Origin: Candidatus Aminicenantota bacterium
GTDB lineage: Bacteria > Acidobacteriota > Aminicenantia > Aminicenantales > Aminicenantaceae
Assembly (NCBI GenBank): GCA_011049545.1
Contig: DRHQ01000052.1
Coordinates: 1 to 33,393 of the forward strand
Length of the DNA stretch: 33,393 nt
Direction: 5' to 3'
Part shown: positions 1 to 7,796 of the stretch, in pieces
Layout of the letters: every line of letters starts with the position of its first letter
Position numbering within the stretch: the first letter of the stretch is position 1
Translations under genes and position numbers: made by a program
The notes under the pieces: generated by a model
Databases searched by the model: none
What the model saw: the letters and a program-made list of their open reading frames with translations, nothing else
Told to the model about the DNA's origin: nothing

Positions 1-2
1 AA

Positions 3-205
3 AATACATCCCACCAGCTGATCATCCATGGAGAAGACATAATCCTTCGCTTCATCACAACTCTTTTCGAGAGAGGATTTAGACCATGACAAAACCGGAA
101 ATATTTGCTTTGCCCGGAACAGGAAGTATTCGCTTTGCCTTGACACGCAACCTGCTCAAATTGACATCGATTTTTTCCTGTGATATAAGCGATAGCAAAA
201 AGTAG
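3..205 (+). other. 3' end of an unidentified gene plus overlapping small ORF
   Basis: An open frame enters from the left edge at base 3 and stops at 87-89. Its last 28 residues (ending LRFITTLFERGFRP) look like an amphipathic protein C-terminus. The stop overlaps an ATG at 86 in an ATGA arrangement. That ATG is preceded by a GAGAGGA Shine-Dalgarno-like stretch and opens a 39-residue ORF ending at 205 (starts MTKPEIFALPGTG). I recognise neither. The overlap and ribosome site suggest translational coupling, but the second product is so short that it may be the remnant of a truncated gene. Bases 206-375, up to the permease start, show nothing I can name. Confidence 0.25.
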
Positions 206-375
206 TTGCTCAAACTAAAAAACTAATGAAACCGCTGCAATCCAAACCTATTTCTGTGGACCTGTTTCCATGTAAGCGCAGACACATGCACAGGCGGGAA
301 AGAAAATTCCTGCCACCATTATCAGTGATTTAGATTTCGTTAGCTTAGATTCTTAAACTGAAAGGAAATATCCTT

Positions 376-1707
376 ATGACCGTAAAGAATGATGAGCCGA
401 ATGGAGTTTTTCATCCAGCCAAACCTCTGTATCGTTTTATTATCTTGATTTTCGTTGCTTCCCTTAGCTTTGGTAGCTATTTCGCTTACGATATTGTTGG
501 GGCAATTGCACCCACATTAATAGAAGAATTGGGCGCGACTCGTGGAACGTTGGGTACCTTTTACACTATGTATCATGTTGCTGCAATTTTCTTTGTGCTG
601 ATCGGAGGTTTTCTTATCGATCGCGTGGGAACCCGCAAGGCAAGTTTATTGTTTTCTTTGTTGGTTTTGGTCGGGGCGGGTTTGGTATGGAGTGCCAAGA
701 GTATTCCAATGTTTTTTGTCGGGCGCTTCATCTTTGGTGCCGGTTCCGAACCTCTGATCATTGCTCAAAGTGCTATCCTTGCCCGCTGGTTCAAAAACAA
801 AGAGCTGGCGTTCTCTTTTGGTATCACTCTTACGGTGAGTCGCCTGGGGACCTTATTTGCCTTCAATACCGGAGAATTGATTACCAGCCATTTTGGTAGT
901 TTTCGATATGCCCTGTTTGTCGCCGTAATTGCCTGTGCCATATCCATTGTTGGCAATATCTTTTACATTATAATGGATCGCCGTGGAGAATTCGCTCTTA
1001 AATTAAAAGATGAGAAAGTCGAAGAGAAGATTGTTTTAAAAGATATTAAAGAATTTAAGCCGACGTTCTGGTACGTCACTATGCTTTGTGTAACTTTCTA
1101 TTCAGCAATTTTCCCTTTTACAGCCCTATCAACCGATTTTTTTGCGGATAAATGGAATATTGCCCGCGTATCTGACGTGAGCGGCGGATTTCTCAATCAA
1201 ATTTTCAGCAACTTTCTGCATCTTTTCAGCACTGCTGGAGGTGTTACTTCGATCATTATCTTTGCTTCAATGATTCTTGCTCCTTTCGCCGGCCGATTAG
1301 TCGATAAGGTTGGAAAGCGTGCCACCATGATGATTGTCGGTTCGTTGATTATGATTCCCAGCCACTTGATTATGGGTGTCACCAAAATCTATCCTGCCTA
1401 CCCGATGATCATACTCGGAGCTGCGTTCGTGCTGGTTCCAGCTGCGATGTGGCCTTCAATTCCTCTGATTGTACGCAAAGAGCGGGTAGGAACTGCCTTT
1501 GGACTTATGACTGCTATCCAAAACATCGGACTCGCGCTTTTCCCGCTGCTAAATGGTATGCTGCGCGACATCACTCAAACCTACACCAGCAGTATGATCA
1601 TGTTCTCCAGTTTGGGATTTTTCGGGCTAATTTTCGCTATATTACTTAAAAGAGCAGATGCCCGAGAAGGCGGCGGACTGGAAAGGGCAAGAGCGCGTGT
1701 GGCTTAA
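376..1707 (+). CDS. MFS transporter, MFSD1-like
   Basis: A 443-residue inner-membrane permease of the major facilitator superfamily, with about 12 hydrophobic segments in two halves. The loop after TM2 carries the family motif (GGFLIDRVGTRKAS), and it is echoed in the second half (GRLVDKVGKRATMM). The central stretch with FWYVTMLCVTFYSAIFPF and DFFADKW resembles the MFSD1 branch, whose animal members have been linked to dipeptide export; applying that substrate here is inference. The start is supported by AAAGGAAAT about 7 bases upstream. It is a single gene with no partner in the same unit, so the substrate is unknown. A peptide or organic-acid substrate would suit the neighbouring hydrolases. 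Confidence 0.85.
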   Translation: MTVKNDEPNGVFHPAKPLYRFIILIFVASLSFGSYFAYDIVGAIAPTLIEELGATRGTLGTFYTMYHVAAIFFVLIGGFLIDRVGTRKASLLFSLLVLVGAGLVWSAKSIPMFFVGRFIFGAGSEPLIIAQSAILARWFKNKELAFSFGITLTVSRLGTLFAFNTGELITSHFGSFRYALFVAVIACAISIVGNIFYIIMDRRGEFALKLKDEKVEEKIVLKDIKEFKPTFWYVTMLCVTFYSAIFPFTALSTDFFADKWNIARVSDVSGGFLNQIFSNFLHLFSTAGGVTSIIIFASMILAPFAGRLVDKVGKRATMMIVGSLIMIPSHLIMGVTKIYPAYPMIILGAAFVLVPAAMWPSIPLIVRKERVGTAFGLMTAIQNIGLALFPLLNGMLRDITQTYTSSMIMFSSLGFFGLIFAILLKRADAREGGGLERARARVA

Positions 1708-1776
1708 AGCAGCAGCTATAAATTCTTTCACTATCTTGATCAAAACATTTTCAGGCAGTGTTGCTCACAATAGATC

Positions 1777-2139
1777 ATGAAAATCTGCCCCTACTGCAGC
1801 CAGAAAATACCAACTCAAGAGACTAAATGCCCCTCTTGTGGCGCAGTCTACTGGGAACCAGAACAGAATAAATCAAAAGAGACAGTTGAAATAAAAGAAA
1901 GCGAAGAAGGGCGAGGCTGTCTTTCTCTTTTTCTCGTGCCTCTTTTCCTCTCGATCGGAGTGGCCGCCTTCTTGATCACAGCGGGATTTGCCATTAATCT
2001 AATGGTCCATTTTGAAAGCAACCAGGTTAAGATTATCTGGATTGGTTCCTCTCTCCTTGTGGGTTTTGCCCTATATTTTTTACTATCAAAAATCAGAAAG
2101 CAAAAGAAGAAGCAGAGGACAGAGATGAGCAAAAGATAA
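1777..2139 (+). CDS. zinc-ribbon membrane protein, function unknown
   Basis: A 120-residue protein. The N-terminus has a zinc-ribbon knuckle pair, CPYC at residues 4-7 and CPSC at 18-21, the usual four-cysteine Zn(II) site. An acidic linker follows, then two hydrophobic segments at about residues 46-75 and 83-101, and a very basic tail (KIRKQKKKQR). This predicts a small inner-membrane protein with a cytoplasmic zinc knuckle. Such proteins are common and mostly uncharacterised. No strong ribosome-binding site precedes the ATG, although the CPYC start fits the usual N-terminal position of this fold. It lies 69 bases after the permease and may be co-transcribed with it. Confidence 0.7.
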   Translation: MKICPYCSQKIPTQETKCPSCGAVYWEPEQNKSKETVEIKESEEGRGCLSLFLVPLFLSIGVAAFLITAGFAINLMVHFESNQVKIIWIGSSLLVGFALYFLLSKIRKQKKKQRTEMSKR

Positions 2140-2145
2140 AGGTAA

Positions 2146-2179
2146 GTAATAGACAGATGTGAGTAATGGACAGAGGTAA
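2146..2179 (+). repeat. two-copy imperfect tandem repeat
   Basis: Two adjacent 17-base units (starting gtaatagacagat at 2146 and gtaatggacagag at 2163) differ at a few positions. They lie in the gap between the zinc-ribbon gene and the amidase gene. No function is evident. Confidence 0.4.
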
Positions 2180-2293
2180 ATAGAGGGCTGGGGGAAAGCA
2201 AGGAACTATCTGTTCAAAATGGACCTGATTTGACCTCGTTGCAAAAAATCTGTTCTAATAGAAAAAATTCATTGAAGGAAGGAGAAAAAATCC

Positions 2294-3994
2294 ATGGAAA
2301 CTTCAAGAAAAAAGAAAGGGTCTTCCGCAGTCTTGGCTTTTATCGTCATAGCCTCTGTTTTTCTTCTTATTATAGGCGGAGCCTTTGTTCTGTACCATAT
2401 CAAAGGAAAGAGAATAACAACGAAAGATATCGCCGCAAGTGAAAAGGTGATCGGGCTCGAATTCACCTCCAAAGAAAGAAAAATGATGCTGGATAACGTA
2501 AGGAGAAACCTTTCGAGATTCAAAGAGTTGAGAAGAGTTTCCCTTCAAAACAGTGTTCCTCCAGCTCTGCTTTTTAATCCTGTTACACCTGGAATGGATT
2601 TGTTAAAAGACCGGAAGCCTGTAAAAATGCCTGAGGCTTCGGGTATTCAAGTGCCTTCTAATTTCGAAGATTTAGCCTTTTATCCCGTAACAGAACTCGC
2701 ACAGCTGATAAAATCGAGGAAAATAACTTCAACCGAGCTTACCCAACTTTACATCGAACGGCTTAAAAAATATGGTCCCCGCTTGGAATGTGTCATCACT
2801 TTGACAGAAGAATTGGCTTTAGCTCAAGCAAAGCGGGCTGACAAAGAAATAGCTTCGGGCCACTACAGAGGACCTCTTCACGGCATCCCTTGGGGGGCAA
2901 AGGACCTTCTTTCTACAAAGGGAATCAAGACGACCTGGGGGGCCATGCCTTACAAAGACCGAATCATAGATATAGATGCCACTGTGGTTAAACGACTCGA
3001 GGAAGCAGGAGCAGTGCTTTTGGCCAAGCTTACGATGGGAGCCTTAGCCTGGGGGGACGTCTGGTTTGACGGAAAAACAAAAAATCCCTGGAATCCAGAG
3101 CAAGGTTCAAGCGGCTCTTCTGCTGGTTCGGCCGCTGCAACGGCTTCTGGCCTGGTAGGATTTTCCATCGGCACTGAAACTTGGGGTTCTATTGTTTCCC
3201 CTTCTGCAAGATGCGGTGTAACCGGACTGCGCCCCACTTTCGGCCGCGTGAGCCGCTATGGGGCCATGGCTTTAAGCTGGAGCATGGACAAAATCGGTCC
3301 CATCTGCCGCTCTGTTGAAGATTGTTCTCTGGTCTTCAATGCTATATACGGCCCGGATGGAAAAGACTTTACCGTTGTCAATCTCCCCTTTAACTGGGAT
3401 CCGTCGCTTGATCTCAAGGATATTCGCATCGGCTACCTAAAAAAGGCCTTTGCCAGAAAATACAGAAACAAGAAAAACGACGAAGCTTCACTTGAAGCTC
3501 TCCGTTCCCTTGGAGTAGAACTTGTGCCTATTGATCTTCCAGAACTTCCGGTTAACGCGCTCTCTTTTATCCTGAATGCAGAGGCTGCAGCAGCCTTCGA
3601 TGAACTCACCCGAAGCAACAGGGATGACTTGCTGGTTAGACAGGTAAAACAAGCCTGGCCGAACACCTTCCGGCAGGCAAGGCTCATCCCCGCTGTGGAA
3701 TATATTCAGGCTAACCGCGTCAGGACTCTCCTCATAGAGGAGATGGCCCAGAAGATGAAAGGAATAGATGTATATATCGCTCCCTCTTTCGGAGGGAACA
3801 ATCTCCTTTTAACAAACCTCACCGGACATCCTGCAGTCGTTGTTCCCAACGGATTTGATGAAAAGGGAAGCCCGACGAGCATCTCTTTTATCGGGAATCT
3901 CTTTGAAGAAGCTAAAACTCTACGGATAGCCAAGGCCTTCCAAGATGTAACAGACTTTCACAGTAAACACCCTGACCTGAAAAAGAATTTCTAA
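2294..3994 (+). CDS. amidase signature family hydrolase, membrane anchored
   Basis: A 566-residue amidase-signature enzyme that hydrolyses a C-N amide bond. Lys203 (in GIPWGAKDLLSTKG), Ser275 (in GSSGSSAGSAAA) and Ser299 (in GTETWGSIVSPS) match the Ser-cisSer-Lys triad. The two serines are 24 residues apart, exactly as in FAAH and GatA. Residues 11-35 form one hydrophobic segment after a basic N-terminus, so the enzyme is probably tethered with its catalytic domain outside the inner membrane. The linker at about 40-110 is not typical of GatA. No gatB or gatC lies nearby, so I do not call it tRNA amidotransferase. The start has a good AAGGAGA site. The substrate is unknown; peptide amides or acylated amino acids are possible. 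Confidence 0.9.
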   Translation: METSRKKKGSSAVLAFIVIASVFLLIIGGAFVLYHIKGKRITTKDIAASEKVIGLEFTSKERKMMLDNVRRNLSRFKELRRVSLQNSVPPALLFNPVTPGMDLLKDRKPVKMPEASGIQVPSNFEDLAFYPVTELAQLIKSRKITSTELTQLYIERLKKYGPRLECVITLTEELALAQAKRADKEIASGHYRGPLHGIPWGAKDLLSTKGIKTTWGAMPYKDRIIDIDATVVKRLEEAGAVLLAKLTMGALAWGDVWFDGKTKNPWNPEQGSSGSSAGSAAATASGLVGFSIGTETWGSIVSPSARCGVTGLRPTFGRVSRYGAMALSWSMDKIGPICRSVEDCSLVFNAIYGPDGKDFTVVNLPFNWDPSLDLKDIRIGYLKKAFARKYRNKKNDEASLEALRSLGVELVPIDLPELPVNALSFILNAEAAAAFDELTRSNRDDLLVRQVKQAWPNTFRQARLIPAVEYIQANRVRTLLIEEMAQKMKGIDVYIAPSFGGNNLLLTNLTGHPAVVVPNGFDEKGSPTSISFIGNLFEEAKTLRIAKAFQDVTDFHSKHPDLKKNF

Positions 3995-4012
3995 ATGGTT
4001 TGAATTTTAGTG

Positions 4013-4030
4013 CTGAATAATATTATTCAG
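4013..4030. terminator. 18-bp perfect palindrome between convergent genes
   Basis: CTGAATAATATTATTCAG is a perfect palindrome just after the amidase stop, and it overlaps the last codons of the convergent lipoprotein gene. It is A+T-rich and has no long T-run on either side. A bidirectional terminator is possible but not certain. Confidence 0.3.
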
Positions 4031-4827
4031 AAAAGACCGTTAAAGAGAACATCGGCATGAAAAAGCTCTCGAGTACGTCGCCTAACTTTCCATTCTACTG
4101 TATCTTTTACGGTGAAATAAAACCAGAGTTTATCAAAAAATTTTAACTTTTTTATGTAGTACTGAGAAAAATCCGTGAAGTTATCGACAATGATTTTGCC
4201 AACTTCATCGTCTTTTGCGTCGAGAACAATAATCCTGAAGATTTCTTTCTCTTCCTCCCCTTCTGTTACTGTTTCTATCTCCAACTTGCCATATATCTTT
4301 ACCCTTTCTATTCCTTCCCACCCCTCGTTTTTATTGAAGGCGAGGTTTTTTAAGACCTGAAATTCCTCTCTCGCTTCCAGGTCTAAATAATCATCTATTA
4401 CGAATTCTTCGGTTCTTGTAAAAACGTTCCTCCATTTTCTCTCTGACTCTTTAACCTCAATATTATTCGCTATTAAAATGGAAGGCTTTTCAGGGGAAAA
4501 TGATCCTCTGCCTTTTACCTCTTTGCCGACAAGTGTACTAACATCACCTGACTCCAGCGAGCCTTGAACTATAATGTCAAATCCACTGGCTTCGGGAATA
4601 AAAAGATATTTTCCGATAGCGACATGGACAACACCTTCAAATAGAATAATGCCTTCTTTAGCCACCAAGCCCTCTTCCCCTAGAGCCATCTCTTCTCCTG
4701 CTTTTTTCTTGCAGGAAATGCTTCCTCCAATCACTAATAAAAGAGCTAATAAGCTAAAACCGAGAGTCAGAACGATCTTCTCATGCTTATTTTTTTCTTC
4801 AGTTGAAACCGATACCCTAATAGCCAT
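4027..4827 (-). CDS. putative lipoprotein of unknown function
   Basis: A 266-residue protein. A charged N-terminus is followed by a hydrophobic stretch (about residues 19-37) ending in SISCKKK, a relaxed lipobox with Cys39 as the likely lipidated residue. The mature part is rich in beta-forming segments. Two stretches look like OB-fold or tOB-type strands: a GVVHVAIGKYLFI segment with VKGRGSF, and IYGKLEIETV later. I recognise no family, and no catalytic motif is visible. The start is supported by GGAGGT 8 bases upstream. It stands alone, converging on the amidase gene. Confidence 0.6.
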   Translation of the reverse strand: MAIRVSVSTEEKNKHEKIVLTLGFSLLALLLVIGGSISCKKKAGEEMALGEEGLVAKEGIILFEGVVHVAIGKYLFIPEASGFDIIVQGSLESGDVSTLVGKEVKGRGSFSPEKPSILIANNIEVKESERKWRNVFTRTEEFVIDDYLDLEAREEFQVLKNLAFNKNEGWEGIERVKIYGKLEIETVTEGEEEKEIFRIIVLDAKDDEVGKIIVDNFTDFSQYYIKKLKFFDKLWFYFTVKDTVEWKVRRRTRELFHADVLFNGLF

Positions 4828-5292
4828 AACTCATACCTCCAAATCTTTAATCACTCAATTAAATGATAATTAACCGGGGGCGAAAAATCTCCTCTTTACT
4901 AAATAAAAAACATCCTTTCTCCGGATTTAAATTATGGTATTTTATACCACTGAAAAAAATAAAAGTAAAGAAGAAAATTCAAGGTGCAGAGGATTTTAGA
5001 TAAAGGGGACAGGCCCCATTTTGTAAGAAAGGGGACATTCTCAGGCAGAAAATGGAGCCTGGCCCCATTTATTCCTAGAGGGTTGATTCATCAAATCCCC
5101 CTTTCGACATGATAGACGAAGAGCCGCACAAAGGATTAAGAGATTAAAAAATTGAGAGTTAAATTATACCCTGAAATCGAGGTTTTAAGCAGTGAAAAGA
5201 CACTCCTTCCTCGACCGGGGACTCCCCCCTTCTTCTTATGATGAACTACTACAGCTTCTTTAGGAACTTTAAATTAAATCAGGAGAAAACTA
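4828..5292. other. gene-free stretch with a palindromic repeat
   Basis: There is no convincing ORF in these 465 bases. They hold the upstream region of the lipoprotein gene, including a small GGTAT/ATACC inverted repeat near 4937-4950, and the inverted repeat listed at 5005-5066. I see nothing else I can name. Confidence 0.5.
5005..5066. repeat. imperfect inverted repeat, GGGG...CCCC type
   Basis: The left arm 5005-5024 (ggggacaggccccattttgt) and the right arm 5047-5066 are reverse complements at about 17 of 20 positions, around a 22-base loop. Similar GGGG-starting motifs recur at 11723, 12419 and 19317, so this looks like a dispersed REP-like family and not a single-gene terminator. Confidence 0.6.
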
Positions 5293-5490
5293 TTATTTCT
5301 TTTTCAGGATGGGCATGCCTGTTCTTTCAGTTTCGATAACTTTGAATTTCTCAGGAACCTCATCTAACGACCCGTCCCTTACATCACGTGCAAAAAAGTA
5401 GATTCTCTGAATACGACCTCCTTTCAAGTTGACATCCTTAAAATGCAGATAATACTTTACCCCTTTTGAGTTGGTGAATTCAAAAGCCAT
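5293..5490 (-). CDS. small conserved-looking hypothetical protein
   Basis: A 65-residue protein with no signal peptide or membrane segment. It begins MAFEFTNSKGVKYYLHFKDV and continues with RIQRIYFFARDV and VPEKFKVIETERTG. The pattern of alternating hydrophobic residues and a KGVKYYLH/IYFF core suggests a compact beta-sheet protein. I have the impression of seeing close homologues annotated only as hypothetical. A strong GGAGGT site supports the start. It begins 30 bases after the FadL-like gene stop, on the same strand, and is probably read through from it. Function unknown. Confidence 0.65.
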   Translation of the reverse strand: MAFEFTNSKGVKYYLHFKDVNLKGGRIQRIYFFARDVRDGSLDEVPEKFKVIETERTGMPILKKK

Positions 5491-5520
5491 TTACTTTACC
5501 TCCAAATTTAATTTTATTGA

Positions 5521-6801
5521 TTAAAAAACAAAACCAATGCTCATTCCGATGAGATGGGCAGTTGTTGAATATGTACCCAGCCCTAAGTTCGTTCCAGTGA
5601 CGGGATGAAGTACAACATCCCTATTCTCGCTTTCCCTGTCGATGAAGGGCTCATATTGATAGGCAACATCAACGACAAAGTTACCGCTTTTGTAACCAAA
5701 CCCTCCTGTAAGAGCCCATCGATTTGCGTCTGCAAGGAGGGGGTCCATAGCTTCTACTGGCTGAGGTGTTTTATCATACAGAAACCCAGCTCTTAAAGCA
5801 AACTTTTCATTCACTGTGTATTGAAAGCCACCTCGAAGGACATAAGAATCCTTCCAGTTTTGCTCGAATGTTTCAGTATCATCTGGAACAGGATCAGGAT
5901 AATCAATTTCAAGAGCAAGTTCTTCAAAGCTGCTCCACAGGACATAATGAAGATCAGCGGTAAAAATTAAGCTCTCGGTCAAATTAAAAGCCACTCCAAA
6001 TCCGAGTATATGAGGCATACTCATAGTAGTGGTAACATCCGCCTCAGTAGGAACAGCTGCCAGGAAAGGAGCGGGGATATTTGAATTATCGAGCGCCAGG
6101 TCTCCTTCAAGGTTAAGGTCGAATCCTCCACGCCAGTTGAAACCCAAGGAAAAATTCTCTCCCCTATAAAGAGCTCCGGCATTCAAGCCGATTGCATCAC
6201 CTGTCCCCTTTACGACAATAGGCGCTTCATAAATACTTCCACCATACGCTGTAAGGTTGATTAGGTTAACACGGTTTAACTCTAAAATCCCATAGACATA
6301 GGTAACGCCAACAGACACAGAAAAATTTTCGTCGAGCTTGACGGCAACAACAGGATTAAAGAAAAACGTTTTCATCTCAGCTTCGGTAGAAATAAACCTT
6401 AGTGCATAATCTTCAGGCCATTTGGTCCCCAGACCGTAGGGATTAAAAAAGCCAAAGCCAACCGCAACTCTATCATTCATCTTATGGGAAATGTAAAAAT
6501 TTGAAGGGTAGAACCATTGACTTACCGCTTCTACAGTTGTGGCCAGGTTTGTTAGTTCCAAAGAGGAGTTGGATGTGATCAAGGTTGTTCCAAAAGAAAT
6601 CTGGGTTCCTTCCAAAAAGGCTATGCCAGCGGGATTGTGGAAAATGGCTGACGGATTGTTGGCAAGAGCTACAAATGCACCACCCATAGCCATCGCTGCA
6701 GCACCATGCTCATAGATAAGAAAACCTGCGCCATTAGATAAAGAACTAAGAGCAAAAAACACTAAAGAAAATATAACTATGGCGGTGATGTACCTTCTCA
6801 C
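5521..6801 (-). CDS. OmpP1/FadL/TodX-family outer-membrane protein
   Basis: A 426-residue outer-membrane beta-barrel of the FadL/TodX family, which move hydrophobic molecules such as fatty acids or aromatics across the outer membrane. A Sec signal (about residues 1-24) precedes GAGFLIYEHGAAAMAMGGAF and NNPSAIFHNPAGIAFL, the hatch region typical of this family, where the N-terminus plugs the barrel. The rest has alternating beta strands, and the last residue is Phe (GMSIGFVF), as expected for barrel assembly. The actual substrate is not shown by the sequence. A TTTTGGAGG site is followed by GTGAGAAGG-type codons. The promoter candidate lies at 6890-6918. Confidence 0.88.
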   Translation of the reverse strand: MRRYITAIVIFSLVFFALSSLSNGAGFLIYEHGAAAMAMGGAFVALANNPSAIFHNPAGIAFLEGTQISFGTTLITSNSSLELTNLATTVEAVSQWFYPSNFYISHKMNDRVAVGFGFFNPYGLGTKWPEDYALRFISTEAEMKTFFFNPVVAVKLDENFSVSVGVTYVYGILELNRVNLINLTAYGGSIYEAPIVVKGTGDAIGLNAGALYRGENFSLGFNWRGGFDLNLEGDLALDNSNIPAPFLAAVPTEADVTTTMSMPHILGFGVAFNLTESLIFTADLHYVLWSSFEELALEIDYPDPVPDDTETFEQNWKDSYVLRGGFQYTVNEKFALRAGFLYDKTPQPVEAMDPLLADANRWALTGGFGYKSGNFVVDVAYQYEPFIDRESENRDVVLHPVTGTNLGLGTYSTTAHLIGMSIGFVF

Positions 6802-6889
6802 CTAAACCTCCAAAAGGATATATTAAAAACTCCATCTAAGTAGTGCTTAAATATGAGTAACTCTCTCCAACTCCGTAGCCTTGTTCAAG

Positions 6890-6918
6890 TATTTATAAAA
6901 AACAGGCTACAATGTCAA
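6890..6918 (-). promoter_or_regulatory. promoter for the FadL-like gene
   Basis: On the minus strand there is TTGACA (6918-6913), then 17 bases to TAAATA (6895-6890) within TATAAATA. This is a near-consensus sigma-70-type promoter about 90 bases upstream of the FadL-like start. An inverted repeat (GTAGCCTTGTT at 6875-6885 and AACAGGCTAC at 6901-6910, one-base bulge) straddles the -10 element and could be an operator. Confidence 0.55.
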
Positions 6919-6958
6919 GGTAAAATTTGAAAAAAAATTAAAATTTTAAACTTTTTTC

Positions 6959-6986
6959 TTTACATATATATTTTTTATTGTATAAT
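6959..6986 (+). promoter_or_regulatory. plus-strand promoter in divergent gap
   Basis: TTTACA (6959-6964), 16 bases, TATAAT (6981-6986). Predicted transcription starts near 6992 and runs toward the structured segment at 7003-7073 and then msrC. The elements are close to consensus, but the A+T-rich setting raises the chance of coincidence. Confidence 0.5.
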
Positions 6987-6991
6987 AATAC

Positions 6992-7135
6992 TGGTTCTTT
7001 TTTGCGGGCTGGAGAGAACTCCCACCTTTTTGGTTCCCATCATCAACCCCCCTTTTGCTGACATCAGCCCGCACTTTTCCTATAAAGACCATAAGGTTGA
7101 TAAAAAGGGGAAATTAAAACTATTCTCTTTTGCAG
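6992..7135 (+). ncRNA. candidate structured leader or small RNA
   Basis: Downstream of a good promoter, the 9-base arms TGCGGGCTG (7003-7011) and CAGCCCGCA (7065-7073) pair perfectly around a loop. The loop itself contains a small GGAG-AGAA-CTCC hairpin (7011-7022). Outside it, GGTTGAT near 7097 can pair with ATCAACC near 7042, giving an alternative fold. I could not match it to 6S, SRP, tmRNA or a riboswitch class by eye. Its 3' end is a guess. It may be the msrC leader or an independent RNA. Confidence 0.25.
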
Positions 7136-7214
7136 TAAAATCTAAGGAGAAAAATGTAGGATCTAGCGCTAAATCAGGATATAACTCGATACATCGACAA
7201 AAAGGGAATGCTCC

Positions 7215-7334
7215 TTGACTCGCTATTCAAGCGGTGCTACATTTGCTAAAGTTGCAGCAGCAATGCCTTTCAGTGCTGAAGCACTTATAGAAATGACTTC
7301 AGGTATTTCAGCAGAGGACCAGCATGACCGATAA
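7215..7334 (+). CDS. possible short TTG-start ORF before msrC
   Basis: A frame from TTG 7215 encodes 39 residues (ATFAKVAAAMPFSAEALIEM in the middle) and stops at 7332-7334, overlapping the msrC start. Its Ala-rich amphipathic composition looks coding-like, and an AAAGGGA stretch precedes it. There is no recognisable domain. It could be a leader peptide, a coupled small protein or the tail of a decayed gene. Confidence 0.2.
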   Translation: MTRYSSGATFAKVAAAMPFSAEALIEMTSGISAEDQHDR

Positions 7335-7782
7335 AGAAAATCTAGAAAAAAGATATAAAAGAATCTATGATCAGCTCCGGGAACTTGTTCTCAAAACTGA
7401 AAACAAGATTGCGCGCATGGCTACAATCGCTGCTATCCTGCATCATAAGATGGCTCAGTTTTTCTGGACGGGCTTTTACATTCTCATTGATGGAGAATTG
7501 ATTATTGGTCCTTACCAGGGCCCTTTAGCTTGCCAAATCCTGGAGAAAGAGAAAGGAGTTTGCTGGGCAGGGGTAACATCGAAAAAAACAATTATTGTGC
7601 CTGATGTCCATAAATTTCCAGGCCATGCGGCCTGCGACAGTCGCTCAAATTCGGAAATAGTCGTTCCTCTTATAGATAAAGAAAACCAAGTTTGGGGTGT
7701 GCTCGATGTAGACAGCAGAAAATTCGACGCTTTTTCAGAATCAGATAAGGATTGGCTTGAAAAAATAGTTAAGCTGATATAA
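7324..7782 (+). CDS. msrC: free methionine-(R)-sulfoxide reductase
   Basis: A 152-residue single-GAF-domain enzyme that reduces free L-methionine-(R)-sulfoxide to methionine using thioredoxin, a cytoplasmic repair reaction. Three cysteines identify it: Cys70 (GPLAC), Cys80 (GVCW) and Cys104 (HAACDSRSNSEI). Their spacing of 10 and 24 residues equals that of E. coli YebR (Cys84, 94, 118), where the last is catalytic and the others resolve the disulfide. NSEIVVPL and GVLDVDS are also family hallmarks. The length is normal. The start has AGAGGA at the right distance. It ends 14 bases before the convergent M20 peptidase gene, with no room for a separate terminator. Confidence 0.93.
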   Translation: MTDKENLEKRYKRIYDQLRELVLKTENKIARMATIAAILHHKMAQFFWTGFYILIDGELIIGPYQGPLACQILEKEKGVCWAGVTSKKTIIVPDVHKFPGHAACDSRSNSEIVVPLIDKENQVWGVLDVDSRKFDAFSESDKDWLEKIVKLI

Positions 7783-7796
7783 TGACCGGAATTTTT

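Noticed and set aside
1848-2201. 117-residue ORF opposite the zinc-ribbon gene
   Set aside because: Composition and position show it is a shadow of the zinc-ribbon protein, which has an intact four-cysteine site.
2294-3994. GatA subunit of tRNA amidotransferase
   Set aside because: It has an N-terminal membrane anchor and no gatB/gatC neighbours. It matches the amidase family but not GatA specifically.
7030-7218. 62-residue ORF in the divergent gap
   Set aside because: No ribosome site, low-complexity composition, and its start lies inside the predicted RNA stem region.
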